Shown here: in pieces, positions 43,629 through 52,965 of the stretch
Layout: the number at the start of each line of letters is the position of its first letter
Numbering within the stretch: position 1 is the stretch's first letter
Source: Novosphingobium meiothermophilum
GTDB lineage: Bacteria > Pseudomonadota > Alphaproteobacteria > Sphingomonadales > Sphingomonadaceae
Assembly: GCF_003171715.1 (NCBI RefSeq)
Contig: NZ_QGHL01000007.1
Location: forward strand, 186,001 to 250,000
DNA length: 64,000 nucleotides
Direction: 5' to 3'
The notes under the pieces: model-generated
Told to the model about the DNA's origin: nothing
Databases searched by the model: none
The model's input: only the letters and a program-made list of their open reading frames with translations
Made by a program: the position numbers and the translations under genes

Positions 43629-45625
43629 TGGGTGGCCTTGGGAAAGTCGGGGCGGTCCTTCGCGGGGCGACCGGGGCGGGCGCGTCGCTGGCGCTGCTCC
43701 TTTCCGGATGCGGGGGAGGGGAATCGGGATCGGGCGACACGTTCACGCCTGCGCCTGCGCCCACCGCGCCCTCGCGTTTCTTCGTCGATCCCGCGCAGGA
43801 GGCGCTGTCCGCAGCCGAGGTGCAGCAGATCGTGGCGCAGGCCGTGGGCGAGGCGCAGGCGCGCAGCAAACCCGCCATCATCAGCGTGGTTGACCGGGTG
43901 GGCAACGTGCTGGCCGTGTTCCGGATGAATGGCGCCCCCTCGCGGATGGTCACGAGCCGCCGCACGGCCACCGGGCGCATTTCCAGCCCCGGTATCGATG
44001 CGCAGGGTCTTGATGTGGAAGCCACGATGGGGGCCATCGCGAAGGCGATCACAGCCGCCTATCTTTCATCGAGCGGGAATGCCTTTTCCACCCGCACCGC
44101 CAGCATGATCGTGCAGCAGCATTTTCCGCCTGCACCCAATACGCCGGGGCTGGAATCCGGGCCACTGTTCGGCGTCCAGTTCAGCCAGCTTCCTTGCTCT
44201 GACCTCAATACCCGCTTCGTTTCCGGCAACGCGGGCAGCGCCGCCTTCATCGGGCCGAAGCGGTCGCCGCTGGGGCTTGCGGCCGATCCGGGGGGCTTGC
44301 CGCTTTACAAGAACGGCGTGGTCGTGGGCGGCATCGGCGTGATGGCCGATGGCGATTATGGCTATGATCCCGATGTCAGCGATTTCGACGCGGATGACGA
44401 GGAATATATCGCGCTGGCCGGGATGCAGGGATTCGCTCCGGCTGAAAGCATCAGGGGGGATCGGATCACGGCTGATGGCACCACGCTGCGCTTTGCCGAC
44501 GCCGATGTGAGCCGCCTGGCGCCCTTGCAGACCAGCTTTGCTGCGATCAACAATGTGCGCGGCACGCTGATCCCCGTGCGCGGCTACTTTGATGGCAACG
44601 CGATCGTCGCCGGAACCGCATATGGCACCGAACGCAGCGGCATTCGCAGGGCCACTGCGGCCGAGTTCGCGCTCGCCGATGCCTATGTCCTGACCGATGG
44701 TTCGGGAGCCGCGCGCTATCCGCTGCGTGCGGGCACCGATGGGGCGGCCGTCGGCCAGGCGCTTTCGCTTGCCGAGGTGCGGGCGGTGCTGGAAGAAGCC
44801 TTCACCGTGATGACCCGCGCGCGCGCGCAGATTCGCCGCCCGCTCGACAGCCGGGCGCAAGTGACGATCAGCCTTGTCGATACCTTTGGTGAGGTGCTGG
44901 GCCAGGTGCGCAGCCCCGATGCACCGGTTTTCGGCATCGACGTGTCCCTTCAGAAGGCGCGCACGGCGGGTTTCCTGTCCAACCCCGTTGCCGCGCAGCA
45001 ACTGCTGGGCAATCCTGATACCGGCATTGCCCCTTTTGTTCAGCGGATGCGCGATTTCCTTCAGGATCCGAACGCCCTGACCGGCGCAAAGGCGTTTTCC
45101 GACCGGGCGACCGGAAACGTTGCGCGGCCCTATTTCCCGGACGGGGAACTGGGCCGTGCGCCGGGGCCGCTGTCACGCCCGATCGATGATTTCAGCCCCT
45201 TTGCCACGGGATTGCAGATTGCGCTGGTGGCGTCCAATCTGGTTCAGCATGCGGGCTTCGTGCAAGGCGCAGGAAGCGATACGCCGCAGACCTGCTCGGC
45301 CGTGCCCGATACGCCTACAGGGCGCAAACGCATTGCCAACGGCATCCAGATCTTTCCCGGCGCAGTGCCGATCTACCGGGGCAACCGCCTTGTCGGCGCG
45401 ATCGGGGTTTCGGGTGACGGGATCGATCAGGACGACATGATTTCCTTCCTTGGCCTGCACAATGCCGGGGTGAAAGTGGGCGGCATCGGCAATGCGCCCA
45501 GGGACATGCGGTCCGATACGATCCTTGTGGCGCTGGGCAGCCGCAATGTGCGCCTGCGCTATGTGAACTGCCCGTTCGCCCCGTTCCTTGATACGGGCGA
45601 CCAGAACGTGTGCGAGGGCAAGTGA
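43628..45625 (+). CDS. Lipoprotein with two GlcG/HbpS-type haem-binding domains
   Basis: A 665-residue lipoprotein (lipobox LLSGC, lipidated Cys28). Two repeats of the GlcG/HbpS fold are visible: LSAAEVQQIVAQAVGEAQAR to VVDRVGNVLAVFRM in the N-terminal half, and LSLAEVRAVLEEAFTVMTRA to LVDTFGEVLGQVRS in the C-terminal half. Each is followed by a long insertion ending in GGIGVMADGDYGYD or GAIGVSGDGIDQDD. HbpS proteins bind haem, but there is no CxxCH motif here. It is translationally coupled to both neighbours in the cytochrome unit. A haem-delivery, sensing or redox role is inferred from context, and the domain duplication in one lipoprotein is unusual. Confidence 0.85.
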   Translation: MGGLGKVGAVLRGATGAGASLALLLSGCGGGESGSGDTFTPAPAPTAPSRFFVDPAQEALSAAEVQQIVAQAVGEAQARSKPAIISVVDRVGNVLAVFRMNGAPSRMVTSRRTATGRISSPGIDAQGLDVEATMGAIAKAITAAYLSSSGNAFSTRTASMIVQQHFPPAPNTPGLESGPLFGVQFSQLPCSDLNTRFVSGNAGSAAFIGPKRSPLGLAADPGGLPLYKNGVVVGGIGVMADGDYGYDPDVSDFDADDEEYIALAGMQGFAPAESIRGDRITADGTTLRFADADVSRLAPLQTSFAAINNVRGTLIPVRGYFDGNAIVAGTAYGTERSGIRRATAAEFALADAYVLTDGSGAARYPLRAGTDGAAVGQALSLAEVRAVLEEAFTVMTRARAQIRRPLDSRAQVTISLVDTFGEVLGQVRSPDAPVFGIDVSLQKARTAGFLSNPVAAQQLLGNPDTGIAPFVQRMRDFLQDPNALTGAKAFSDRATGNVARPYFPDGELGRAPGPLSRPIDDFSPFATGLQIALVASNLVQHAGFVQGAGSDTPQTCSAVPDTPTGRKRIANGIQIFPGAVPIYRGNRLVGAIGVSGDGIDQDDMISFLGLHNAGVKVGGIGNAPRDMRSDTILVALGSRNVRLRYVNCPFAPFLDTGDQNVCEGK

Positions 45626-47628
45626 TGCAGCCCGCGCTTGCCTTGCTCGCGCCGCTGCTGGGCATGGGGCAGCCCGCCGATCAGCTCGTCAGGGCAGAGC
45701 AGCCATTGCCGGTAGTGGCGGAGACTGCGGCAGGTGAAGCTGCATCCGCCCCGCCCGAAGGCGCGGCTGATGCCGGGTTGCCCGGCGGCCCAATCGATGC
45801 CGACAGCGCGCTGATCGATGGCCGCCGCCGCCCCGGCTGGAACAGGCGTCTGCCGGACCGTGCCGATCAGGACAATCCCGGTGCGGTCAACGCTCCGCCG
45901 CCAGAAGCCTTCTACGACAAGTATGACGGCGAGGGACCGCTGGGCAACCTTGCGCTCGATGTGGGGGTTCCCGATCGCTGGCGCATCGTCTCTTCGCTTT
46001 GCCCGCAGAAGGACAAGGCAACCGGCAGGAAGGACCGTTCGCTCTACACGCTCTTTCCGCGGCTGGAGCATGTCTGCCATTCCGCGCTTGATCCGTTCCA
46101 TCACAGCCTGCTGAAAGGCGACAGGCCCCTGGCGCGGGGCAAACGGCCGGGTTTTCTCAAGGGCGACGACTGGTTCCTGATTGCCGGCGCCGTGTCCGAC
46201 ACCATCGTCGAGCCGCGCAGCTTTCCCATACCGGTTGGCAACCAGACGACGAGCGACCCCGGCCAGATCGACGTGTTCGGGCGCAGCAACAGCCTTGTTC
46301 TGGCGCAGACCTTCATCGCCAGCGTCTCGCTGCTCAAGGGGATGACCGCGTTCAAGCCGCCGACAGTGGAGTATCGCATCGCCATTGCCGGGAACATCAA
46401 CCACGTGCAGGTGCCCGAACGGCGCGTGCTGTTCGTGGAACCATCGAAAGGCACCCGGCGCACCGATGGCTTCGTGGGGGTGCAGGAAGCCTTCATCGAT
46501 TATCACCTCGGCCGGTTCGACACCAAGCGCTACGATTTCGTCTCGGTGCGCGCCGGGATCCAGCCGATGCAGTCGGATTTCCGGGGGTTCCTGTTCAACG
46601 ACAACCAGCTTGGCATCCGCCTGTTCGGCAACCGCGACAACAACCGCTTCCAGTTCAATCTTGCGGCGTTCTGGCGACTGGAAAAGGATACCAATTCGGG
46701 CCTCAACGACATCACGCAAAGCCCGCGCGATGATTTCGTGCTCATGGCGAACCTTTACCGGCAGGATTTTCCGGTAGTGGGTCTGACCAGCCAGATTTCC
46801 GCCACATGGAACATCAACCGCGAGCGCGGGCAGGTGGCGGTGGACAAGAACGGATTTCCCGTGCGCCCCGCGCTGCTGGGCGATCTGCGCAGCCGCAGCT
46901 ATGATGTGATCTATCTGGGCTATGCCGCCGATGGCCATATCGGCCGCCTGAACCTGACGGCGCAGGTTTATGGCGCGCTGGGAAATGACAGCAACAACTT
47001 CCTTACCAGCGCCCCTTCACGCATCCGCGCGTTCATGGCGGCGGCCGAACTTAGCTATGACATTGACTGGACGCGCATCCGCCTTTCGGGCCTGTGGGCC
47101 AGTGGCGACGATGACCCATACGACCGTGTGGAAGGCGGGTTCGATGCCATCTTCGAAAATCCGCAGTTCGCCGGGGCCGATACCAGCTACTGGGTCCGTC
47201 AGACCATTCCCTTTGCGGGGGGCGGACGCGCGGTTTCCGTGAATGGCCGCAATGGCATTCTCAATTCGCTGCGCTCCTCGAAGGAGCAGGGCCAGTCCAA
47301 TTTCACCAATCCCGGCACGATGCTGCTGGGGCTGGGCACGGACTTTGATCTGACGCCAACCCTGCGTGTCTCGACCAATGTGAACCACCTGTGGTTCGAG
47401 AACACCAAAGTCCTTCAGGTGCTGCGCAACGAAGGCTCGATCCCGCGTGAGATCGGCTGGGATGCTTCCGTCTCGGCCATCTGGCGGCCCAATGCCTCGC
47501 AGAACCTTGTGTTCCGGCTTTCAGGCGCGATGCTTGAGCCGGGAGCCGGCTTTGACGACCTGTTTGCACAGCAGGGCAATGCCCGCCGTTTCTATTCCGT
47601 GCTTGCCAACGCGACCCTGGCTTTCTGA
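45625..47628 (+). CDS. Outer-membrane beta-barrel protein of the cytochrome unit
   Basis: A 667-residue protein with a short N-terminal hydrophobic segment. A proline/alanine-rich region follows, then a long series of amphipathic beta strands (FNDNQLGIRLFGNRDNNRFQ, FQFNLAAFWRLEKDTNSG, LNLTAQVYGALGNDSNNF, RIRLSGLWASGDDDPYD). The sequence ends in Phe (NATLAF), the usual sorting signal for outer-membrane barrels. Two cysteines, Cys126 and Cys151, lie in the N-terminal region (SLCPQKD, HVCHS), but there is no CxxCH. It sits between the lipoprotein gene and the decaheme gene and is coupled to both by TGATG overlaps. This is what would be expected for the porin part of a porin-cytochrome conduit. 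Confidence 0.85.
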   Translation: MQPALALLAPLLGMGQPADQLVRAEQPLPVVAETAAGEAASAPPEGAADAGLPGGPIDADSALIDGRRRPGWNRRLPDRADQDNPGAVNAPPPEAFYDKYDGEGPLGNLALDVGVPDRWRIVSSLCPQKDKATGRKDRSLYTLFPRLEHVCHSALDPFHHSLLKGDRPLARGKRPGFLKGDDWFLIAGAVSDTIVEPRSFPIPVGNQTTSDPGQIDVFGRSNSLVLAQTFIASVSLLKGMTAFKPPTVEYRIAIAGNINHVQVPERRVLFVEPSKGTRRTDGFVGVQEAFIDYHLGRFDTKRYDFVSVRAGIQPMQSDFRGFLFNDNQLGIRLFGNRDNNRFQFNLAAFWRLEKDTNSGLNDITQSPRDDFVLMANLYRQDFPVVGLTSQISATWNINRERGQVAVDKNGFPVRPALLGDLRSRSYDVIYLGYAADGHIGRLNLTAQVYGALGNDSNNFLTSAPSRIRAFMAAAELSYDIDWTRIRLSGLWASGDDDPYDRVEGGFDAIFENPQFAGADTSYWVRQTIPFAGGGRAVSVNGRNGILNSLRSSKEQGQSNFTNPGTMLLGLGTDFDLTPTLRVSTNVNHLWFENTKVLQVLRNEGSIPREIGWDASVSAIWRPNASQNLVFRLSGAMLEPGAGFDDLFAQQGNARRFYSVLANATLAF

Positions 47629-50600
47629 TGGTTCCGATCATGCCTCTCGTGCGCCGCCTTCGCCCTGTTCCCCTGGCATGGTTCATCATGCTGCTGGCCG
47701 CGCTGGCCGCGCTGGCCGCGCCCAGCGCGCTCAGGGCTTCGGGGGAGGAACCGGCGCAGAAGGTGAAGCACCTGCGCGCGCCGCCTGCGCCGCGCGGCCA
47801 GCCGGGCGAGACCGCGGCAGAACAGTGGGCCTATGTTGACCGGCAGAACGCGGGCTGCACAAGCTGCCATACGCAGAGCGACCATCGCACCATGCATGCC
47901 AGCCCGGCGGTGATCCTGTCCTGCGTCGATTGCCACGGCGGCAACAACCGGGTCTTCGCGGACCGGTCGTGGAACCGCAATTCGATGGAATATGTCGGCG
48001 CGATGAAGGACGCCCATGTCCTGCCGAAATACCCCGTTGCGTGGGGCTGGCCGTCCTCGGCCAATCCGAAGCGGTCCTATGCGCTGCTCGCCAAGGAAAG
48101 CCCGGAGTTCATCCGCTTCGTCAATCCTTCGGACTACCGCGTGGCGCGCGATGCCTGCGGGGCATGCCACATGGCGATCATCGAGGCATCGGAGCGTTCG
48201 CTCATGGCAACGGGGGCTATGCTGTGGGGCGGCGCGGCCTACAACAACGGGATCGTGCCCTTCAAGAACTACATGTTCGGCGAAAGCTTCACCCGCAATG
48301 GCGAACCGGCGCTGCTGAAATCCGCATCAAAGGAAATCGGCGCCGATGGAAAGCCGATGTGGGGAACGGTTACGCCACGGGAAAAGGCGCGCGGCGCGCT
48401 GCCGGTGCTCTACCCGCTGCCGCGCTGGCACCAGATCCCGCCGGGCGATATTTTCCGCGTGTTCGAGGATGGTGGGCGCGTCATAAACCCGCAGTTTCCC
48501 GAAATCGGTCTGCCCAACTCCACGGGTCTGATCCAGCGGCTTGACGAGCCGGGGCGGCCCGATCTGAAGCAGTCGAACCGCGGCCCGGCCACTGGGCTGC
48601 GGGTCGCCATTCCCGTGCTCAATATCCACAAGACGCGCCTCAATGATCCGTTCCTGTTCCAGATGGGCACGAACGACCAGCCGGGCGATTATCGCTCATC
48701 GGGCTGCGCGGCGTGCCATGTGATCTATGCGAACGACCGAGAACCGCGCCACTCGCTCAATTACGGCAAATGCGGGCGAGACGGGCAGACAGTGACCGCC
48801 GATCCCGCCATCAATGGCTTGCGCGAAGGCCAGCACCGCAAGGGCGCCTATGGCACTTACGATGCCGCAGCCCATGAAGCGCACGAAAAGGTGCGCGGCA
48901 CCGTGCTGGGCGGGAAGGGCAGCTATCTGGGCGGAGACAGGTCTGATCCCTCAGCCTCGGCAGACATGGCGGCCGATTGCGCGCGTGCCATCGCGTCGCC
49001 TGCACAACTTGTCTTCGCGCCAGCCCAGGGCGTCGCGCCGCATGGCACGATGGACCACAGCAAGCTGGATAAGGCATCGGCTCATGCCGCCGCGGGGCTG
49101 GACGAGAAGGGCCGGGTGAAAGCCGCCGCAGTGCATCGCGCGGATGGCGGCCATGCCGATGCGGCGCAGGATGCGGCCGGTCCCGTCGCCATGCAGGATC
49201 GCGAACGCGGGCATCCGCTGGTCCACGCCTTTACCCGCGCCATCCCCACCGCCCAGTGCATGAACTGCCACATGCACCAGCCGAACATCTTCCTGAACAC
49301 CTATCTCGGCTACATCATGTGGGATTATGAGTCCGATGCGGATTCGCTGTGGCCGGGGCCGGAAAACCGCGCGCCAAGGCCCGCCGGAATGTCGGACGCG
49401 GAATACGCCAAGGCATTCAAAAGGCAGTTCTATCCCAACATCGACGAACAGCGCGAAGTGCTCGACCGCAACCCTGAAGGCGCGGCCACGCGCGGCCTGT
49501 GGCGCGATGTGGAGTTCCTGCGCAACATCTACGATCTCAACAGCCAGATGAAGGACACCCAGTTCGCCGACTATCACGGCCACGGGTGGAACTTCCGCGC
49601 CATCCTCAAGCGGGACCGCCGTGGCAATCTGCTTGATGCCGATGGCGACATGAGCACCTACGGGACCGACAAGGCGCATATCATTGCGCCCGACGATCCC
49701 GAAAAGTTCCGCAAAGGCGCGGAGGGCAAGTTCGTCAATGCCGGACCCGACAATCCGGGCAAGGCCGTCCACATGATGGACATTCATGCGCAGATCGGAA
49801 TGCAATGCGCCGATTGTCACTTCGCACAGGACAGCCACGGCAACGGCCTGATCTATGGCGAGGTCGCCAACGCGGTGGAGATCGGCTGCAAGGATTGCCA
49901 CGGCACGCCCGATGCCTATCCCAACCTTCTCACCTCAAACCTTGCCGCGCCGGAGAAGGGCAACAACCTTGCCCTTCTGCGCAACGCCGATGGCCAGCGC
50001 CGCTTCGAATGGTTCACCGAAGCCGATGGCCGCCGTGTGCTGATCCAGCGTTCGATCATCGATCCCAACCTGTCATGGCGGGTCAGTCTCGTGAAGGATG
50101 CGGTCGATGCACGCTATCAGGGCAAGGTGGACAGCACCGGCGCGCCGATCTTCAACCCCAAGGCGGCGCGCGCCAAGCTCATGGCAAAGTCTGCCGCCGA
50201 AGATGGCATCTACCGGTTCGGCACCGGCATTCCCAAGGAGCAGCGCGCGCACCGTGATGATGACATGGCCTGCTTCACCTGCCACCTTTCGTGGACCACA
50301 TCGTGCGCGGGCTGCCACCTGCCGATCGAGGCGAACTGGAAATCGGCCACGCACAAGTATGAGGAAGACTATACCCGCAACTATGCGACCTATAACCCGC
50401 AGGTTGCGCGTGACGACATGTTCCAGATCGGCAAGCACCAGCGCAACAAGTCATCGGGTTCCGATCCGGTGCAGTTCGATGCGGCGGGCAATCCGGTTTC
50501 GGGCAAGGCGATCACTGCGCCGATCCGTTCCACCTCGGCGCTGATCCTCTCGTCCACGAACATCAACCGTGAACGCATCTACGTGCAGCAGCCGCCGATT

Positions 50601-52250
50601 TCCTCCATCGGCTATTCATCGCAGGCATTCGCGCCGCACTTTCCGCACACCGTCCGCAAGAACGAGACCAAGCAGTGCACCGACTGCCATGTCAGCCAGG
50701 ACGACGACAACAACGCCATCATGGCGCAATTGCTGCTGCTGGGCACGAACTACGTGAACTTCGTCGGGCTTAATGCCTGGTTCGGACTTGAGCGCGGCTT
50801 CGAGGCCATTCGCGTGACCGAATGGGACGAGCCGCAGGCGGTGATCGGTTCCTACCTCCACCGCTATGCCTATCCCGATTACTGGCGCGAGCATGTGGAG
50901 AAGAACGGGCGCGAACTGAAGAACTGGACGCGCGGCCGGATCTTCGACGCCAACCTGTCGGGCGAGACGACCGGGCAGGAGCAGTTTACCAACATCGTCG
51001 AAGGCACGAAGGACGCGGTGCGCTGCCTGCAAATGCGCGGTGAATACATGTTCGTTGCCGAAGGGAAGGGAGGCTTTCGCGCCTACGATATTGCTGCGAT
51101 CGGCGACAAGGGCTTCTCCGAACGGATCGTCACCGCGCCGTTCTCCTCGCTCGGTCACAACACGCACATCAGGACGAAGAACGCCACCTGCATGGCGCTG
51201 CCCACCAATCAGGCCATTGCCCCCACCCGCAACACGCCCGAACTGCGCGCGCTGAACCAGGAGCAGCCGTTCTCGCCGGTTTACAGCTACGCCTTCGTGA
51301 CCGATGCGGTGGAAGGGCTGATCGCGGTCAATGTCGATACGCTGGCCGATGGCGAGTTCCGCAACAACTTCTTCACGCGCGCCTTCACCTTCAATCCTGA
51401 TGGCGTGCTTGCGGGTGCGCGGCACATCACGCTGGCGGGGGACTATGCCTATGTGGTTACGGACAAGGCGCTCGTCACGGTCCACCTTACAAAGCCGTGG
51501 TCGGCGCAAAAGCCCTGCGAAGTCAGTGCGAAGAAGGGCGGCGAGACGTGTCTTGATCCGCGCGTAACCTCGATCGTGCCGCTGCGTGATCCGCGGGCAA
51601 CGGCGGTGCAGTTCCGCTATCTCTGGGTAACGACCGCCAACGGCCTTGAGCTGATGGACGTGACCGATCTTGCCAGTCCCCGGCCGGTGGCCGAAGCAAC
51701 CGTGCCGCTCGATGATGCGCGCCGGGTCTATCTGGCCCGCACCTATGCCTACGTTGCGGCAAAGGGGCAGGGGCTGGTGATCGTGGATATTACCGCGCCC
51801 ACCCGGCCATCCATCCTGCTCAGTTATACTGCCGAAGGCCAGTTGAACGATGCTCAGGACGTGATCGTGGCCTCCACGAATGCTTCCGCCTTTGCCTATG
51901 TTGCCGATGGCCGGAATGGCGTGAAGGTTCTGCAACTGACCAGCCCGGCCAGCCAGCCCAACTTCTATGGCTTCTCGCCCGAACCCAGGCCGGAACTGAT
52001 TGCGTGGGCGCGCACGCCCAGTCCGGCGCTGGCTCTGTCCAAGGGACTGGACCGGGATCGCGGCGTTGACGAGACCGGCGGCCAGATGGCGGTATTCGGC
52101 CGGCTGGGTTCTCGTCCCTTCACCCGGCCGGAAATGGAGCAGCTGTTTCTCAACAGCCGGCGCGAGGTATTCCGCGTGTCGAATGCGGTCGACATGAAGC
52201 TGTGGGTCGATGCCAGCCCCGCGCCCTTGCTGGCGCGGCCGGCAAATTAG
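47628..52250 (+). CDS. Decaheme c-type cytochrome fused to LVIVD-type beta-propeller
   Basis: A 1540-residue exported protein. After a signal peptide (about 12-36), ten CxxCH haem sites follow: Cys77, 99, 177, 360, 544, 727, 754, 882, 893 and 1017. From about residue 1085 to 1450 the sequence changes to about five beta-propeller-like repeats, including the LVIVD signature GLVIVDITAPTRPSILLSYT and similar units (GLELMDVTDLASPRP, GVKVLQLTSP). A His-rich linker lies between sites four and five. The gene ends the four-gene unit and overlaps the barrel gene by TGATG. It could be the periplasmic or surface electron-transfer part of an outer-membrane conduit, with the propeller as a docking or substrate domain. 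I know of no characterised homologue, so the function remains open. Confidence 0.9.
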   Translation: MVPIMPLVRRLRPVPLAWFIMLLAALAALAAPSALRASGEEPAQKVKHLRAPPAPRGQPGETAAEQWAYVDRQNAGCTSCHTQSDHRTMHASPAVILSCVDCHGGNNRVFADRSWNRNSMEYVGAMKDAHVLPKYPVAWGWPSSANPKRSYALLAKESPEFIRFVNPSDYRVARDACGACHMAIIEASERSLMATGAMLWGGAAYNNGIVPFKNYMFGESFTRNGEPALLKSASKEIGADGKPMWGTVTPREKARGALPVLYPLPRWHQIPPGDIFRVFEDGGRVINPQFPEIGLPNSTGLIQRLDEPGRPDLKQSNRGPATGLRVAIPVLNIHKTRLNDPFLFQMGTNDQPGDYRSSGCAACHVIYANDREPRHSLNYGKCGRDGQTVTADPAINGLREGQHRKGAYGTYDAAAHEAHEKVRGTVLGGKGSYLGGDRSDPSASADMAADCARAIASPAQLVFAPAQGVAPHGTMDHSKLDKASAHAAAGLDEKGRVKAAAVHRADGGHADAAQDAAGPVAMQDRERGHPLVHAFTRAIPTAQCMNCHMHQPNIFLNTYLGYIMWDYESDADSLWPGPENRAPRPAGMSDAEYAKAFKRQFYPNIDEQREVLDRNPEGAATRGLWRDVEFLRNIYDLNSQMKDTQFADYHGHGWNFRAILKRDRRGNLLDADGDMSTYGTDKAHIIAPDDPEKFRKGAEGKFVNAGPDNPGKAVHMMDIHAQIGMQCADCHFAQDSHGNGLIYGEVANAVEIGCKDCHGTPDAYPNLLTSNLAAPEKGNNLALLRNADGQRRFEWFTEADGRRVLIQRSIIDPNLSWRVSLVKDAVDARYQGKVDSTGAPIFNPKAARAKLMAKSAAEDGIYRFGTGIPKEQRAHRDDDMACFTCHLSWTTSCAGCHLPIEANWKSATHKYEEDYTRNYATYNPQVARDDMFQIGKHQRNKSSGSDPVQFDAAGNPVSGKAITAPIRSTSALILSSTNINRERIYVQQPPISSIGYSSQAFAPHFPHTVRKNETKQCTDCHVSQDDDNNAIMAQLLLLGTNYVNFVGLNAWFGLERGFEAIRVTEWDEPQAVIGSYLHRYAYPDYWREHVEKNGRELKNWTRGRIFDANLSGETTGQEQFTNIVEGTKDAVRCLQMRGEYMFVAEGKGGFRAYDIAAIGDKGFSERIVTAPFSSLGHNTHIRTKNATCMALPTNQAIAPTRNTPELRALNQEQPFSPVYSYAFVTDAVEGLIAVNVDTLADGEFRNNFFTRAFTFNPDGVLAGARHITLAGDYAYVVTDKALVTVHLTKPWSAQKPCEVSAKKGGETCLDPRVTSIVPLRDPRATAVQFRYLWVTTANGLELMDVTDLASPRPVAEATVPLDDARRVYLARTYAYVAAKGQGLVIVDITAPTRPSILLSYTAEGQLNDAQDVIVASTNASAFAYVADGRNGVKVLQLTSPASQPNFYGFSPEPRPELIAWARTPSPALALSKGLDRDRGVDETGGQMAVFGRLGSRPFTRPEMEQLFLNSRREVFRVSNAVDMKLWVDASPAPLLARPAN

Positions 52251-52272
52251 CCCAGCGGCGGTCGTCGCTTGC

Positions 52273-52668
52273 TCAGTCTTCGTCCAGCAGAAGGATTTCG
52301 CATTCCACCTCCATGAGGGGCGCGGGCAGCAGTTCGTGATCGACGCGCATCACGCTGGCATCCGCCACCAGCTTGCCGCGCAGCTTGAACTCGTGGTCGG
52401 ACAGGACGGCGATGAAGCGTTCCCCATCGCTTACCGCATCGCTTCCGGCAAAGCGCAGGGCGATCATGTGACGCTCTCCGGAAAAGGTGATGCTGGCCCA
52501 GGGCACTTCCCTGTGGCTGATGATTTCGGCAAGCGGGCCGCTGATATCGCGGATGGCCCGCAGGAGTCGCTCCGCAACGGACAGGCGGCGCGAAGCAGGC
52601 TGGGGACGGGCGAAGGCGGATTGGGCGACATCCGCTTTTGTCTCGAAGCGGTTCAGATCAAGCAGCAT
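52273..52668 (-). CDS. Conserved small protein of unknown function
   Basis: A 131-residue acidic protein without signal peptide or membrane span. The pattern is an N-terminal helix (SVAERLLRAIRDISGPLAEII) followed by beta strands (EVPWASITFSGERHMIALRF, ERFIAVLSDHEFKLRGKLVADA, PLMEVECEILLLDED). It overlaps the upstream small HTH-like gene by 11 bases on the same strand, so the two are likely co-expressed, divergently from the S24 repressor gene. It converges on the decaheme gene with 22 bases between stops. I do not recognise a function. Confidence 0.75.
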   Translation of the reverse strand: MLLDLNRFETKADVAQSAFARPQPASRRLSVAERLLRAIRDISGPLAEIISHREVPWASITFSGERHMIALRFAGSDAVSDGERFIAVLSDHEFKLRGKLVADASVMRVDHELLPAPLMEVECEILLLDED

Positions 52669-52846
52669 GGGTATTCTCCGAAAAATTGTTCATGAAATGT
52701 TCTACTCGTGCTATCATGGCAGAGCGCGGTTCCCGCCCGTTGCGCAGGTCGCCCACCAGGCGCGGGTCGTGCGCGGCAAGGCGGCCGAAGCGGGTTTCCG
52801 GCATTCCGGTGCGGCTGAGGAACTTTTCGATCTGGCGCAGAAGCAT
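52658..52846 (-). CDS. Small HTH-like protein, 62 residues
   Basis: A 62-residue basic protein: IEKFLSRTGMPETRFGRLAA, then DPRLVGDLRNGREPRSAMIARVEHFM. The spacing of helices resembles a minimal helix-turn-helix of the XRE class, with the RNGREPR loop as a possible DNA contact. I recall similar short proteins in sphingomonads, without a known role. The ATG has GAGGG upstream. It is the first gene of a two-gene minus-strand unit, divergent from the S24 repressor gene, with two palindromes between them. A partner or antagonist of that repressor is a guess based on position. Confidence 0.68.
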   Translation of the reverse strand: MLLRQIEKFLSRTGMPETRFGRLAAHDPRLVGDLRNGREPRSAMIARVEHFMNNFSENTHAA

Positions 52847-52892
52847 GGCTACGGACCCTCGTTGTCAGGCGGATCGCGGAAAGCGACTCGAA

Positions 52893-52937
52893 ATAGGATT
52901 TTTCCTATGTTGATCTTGAAATCCTACAATGATAGGA
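52893..52937. promoter_or_regulatory. Paired palindromic operator sites in divergent region
   Basis: ATAGGA-TTTT-TCCTAT (52893-52908) is a perfect inverted repeat. TCCTAC-AATG-ATAGGA (52922-52937) has the same half-site motif with one mismatch, 29 bases on. They lie 29-73 bases upstream of the S24 repressor start and 47-91 bases upstream of the divergent small HTH gene. This fits autoregulation by a dimeric repressor. Confidence 0.62.
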
Positions 52938-52965
52938 AAAGTCCTTCGGATATGGAGGAAGACGA

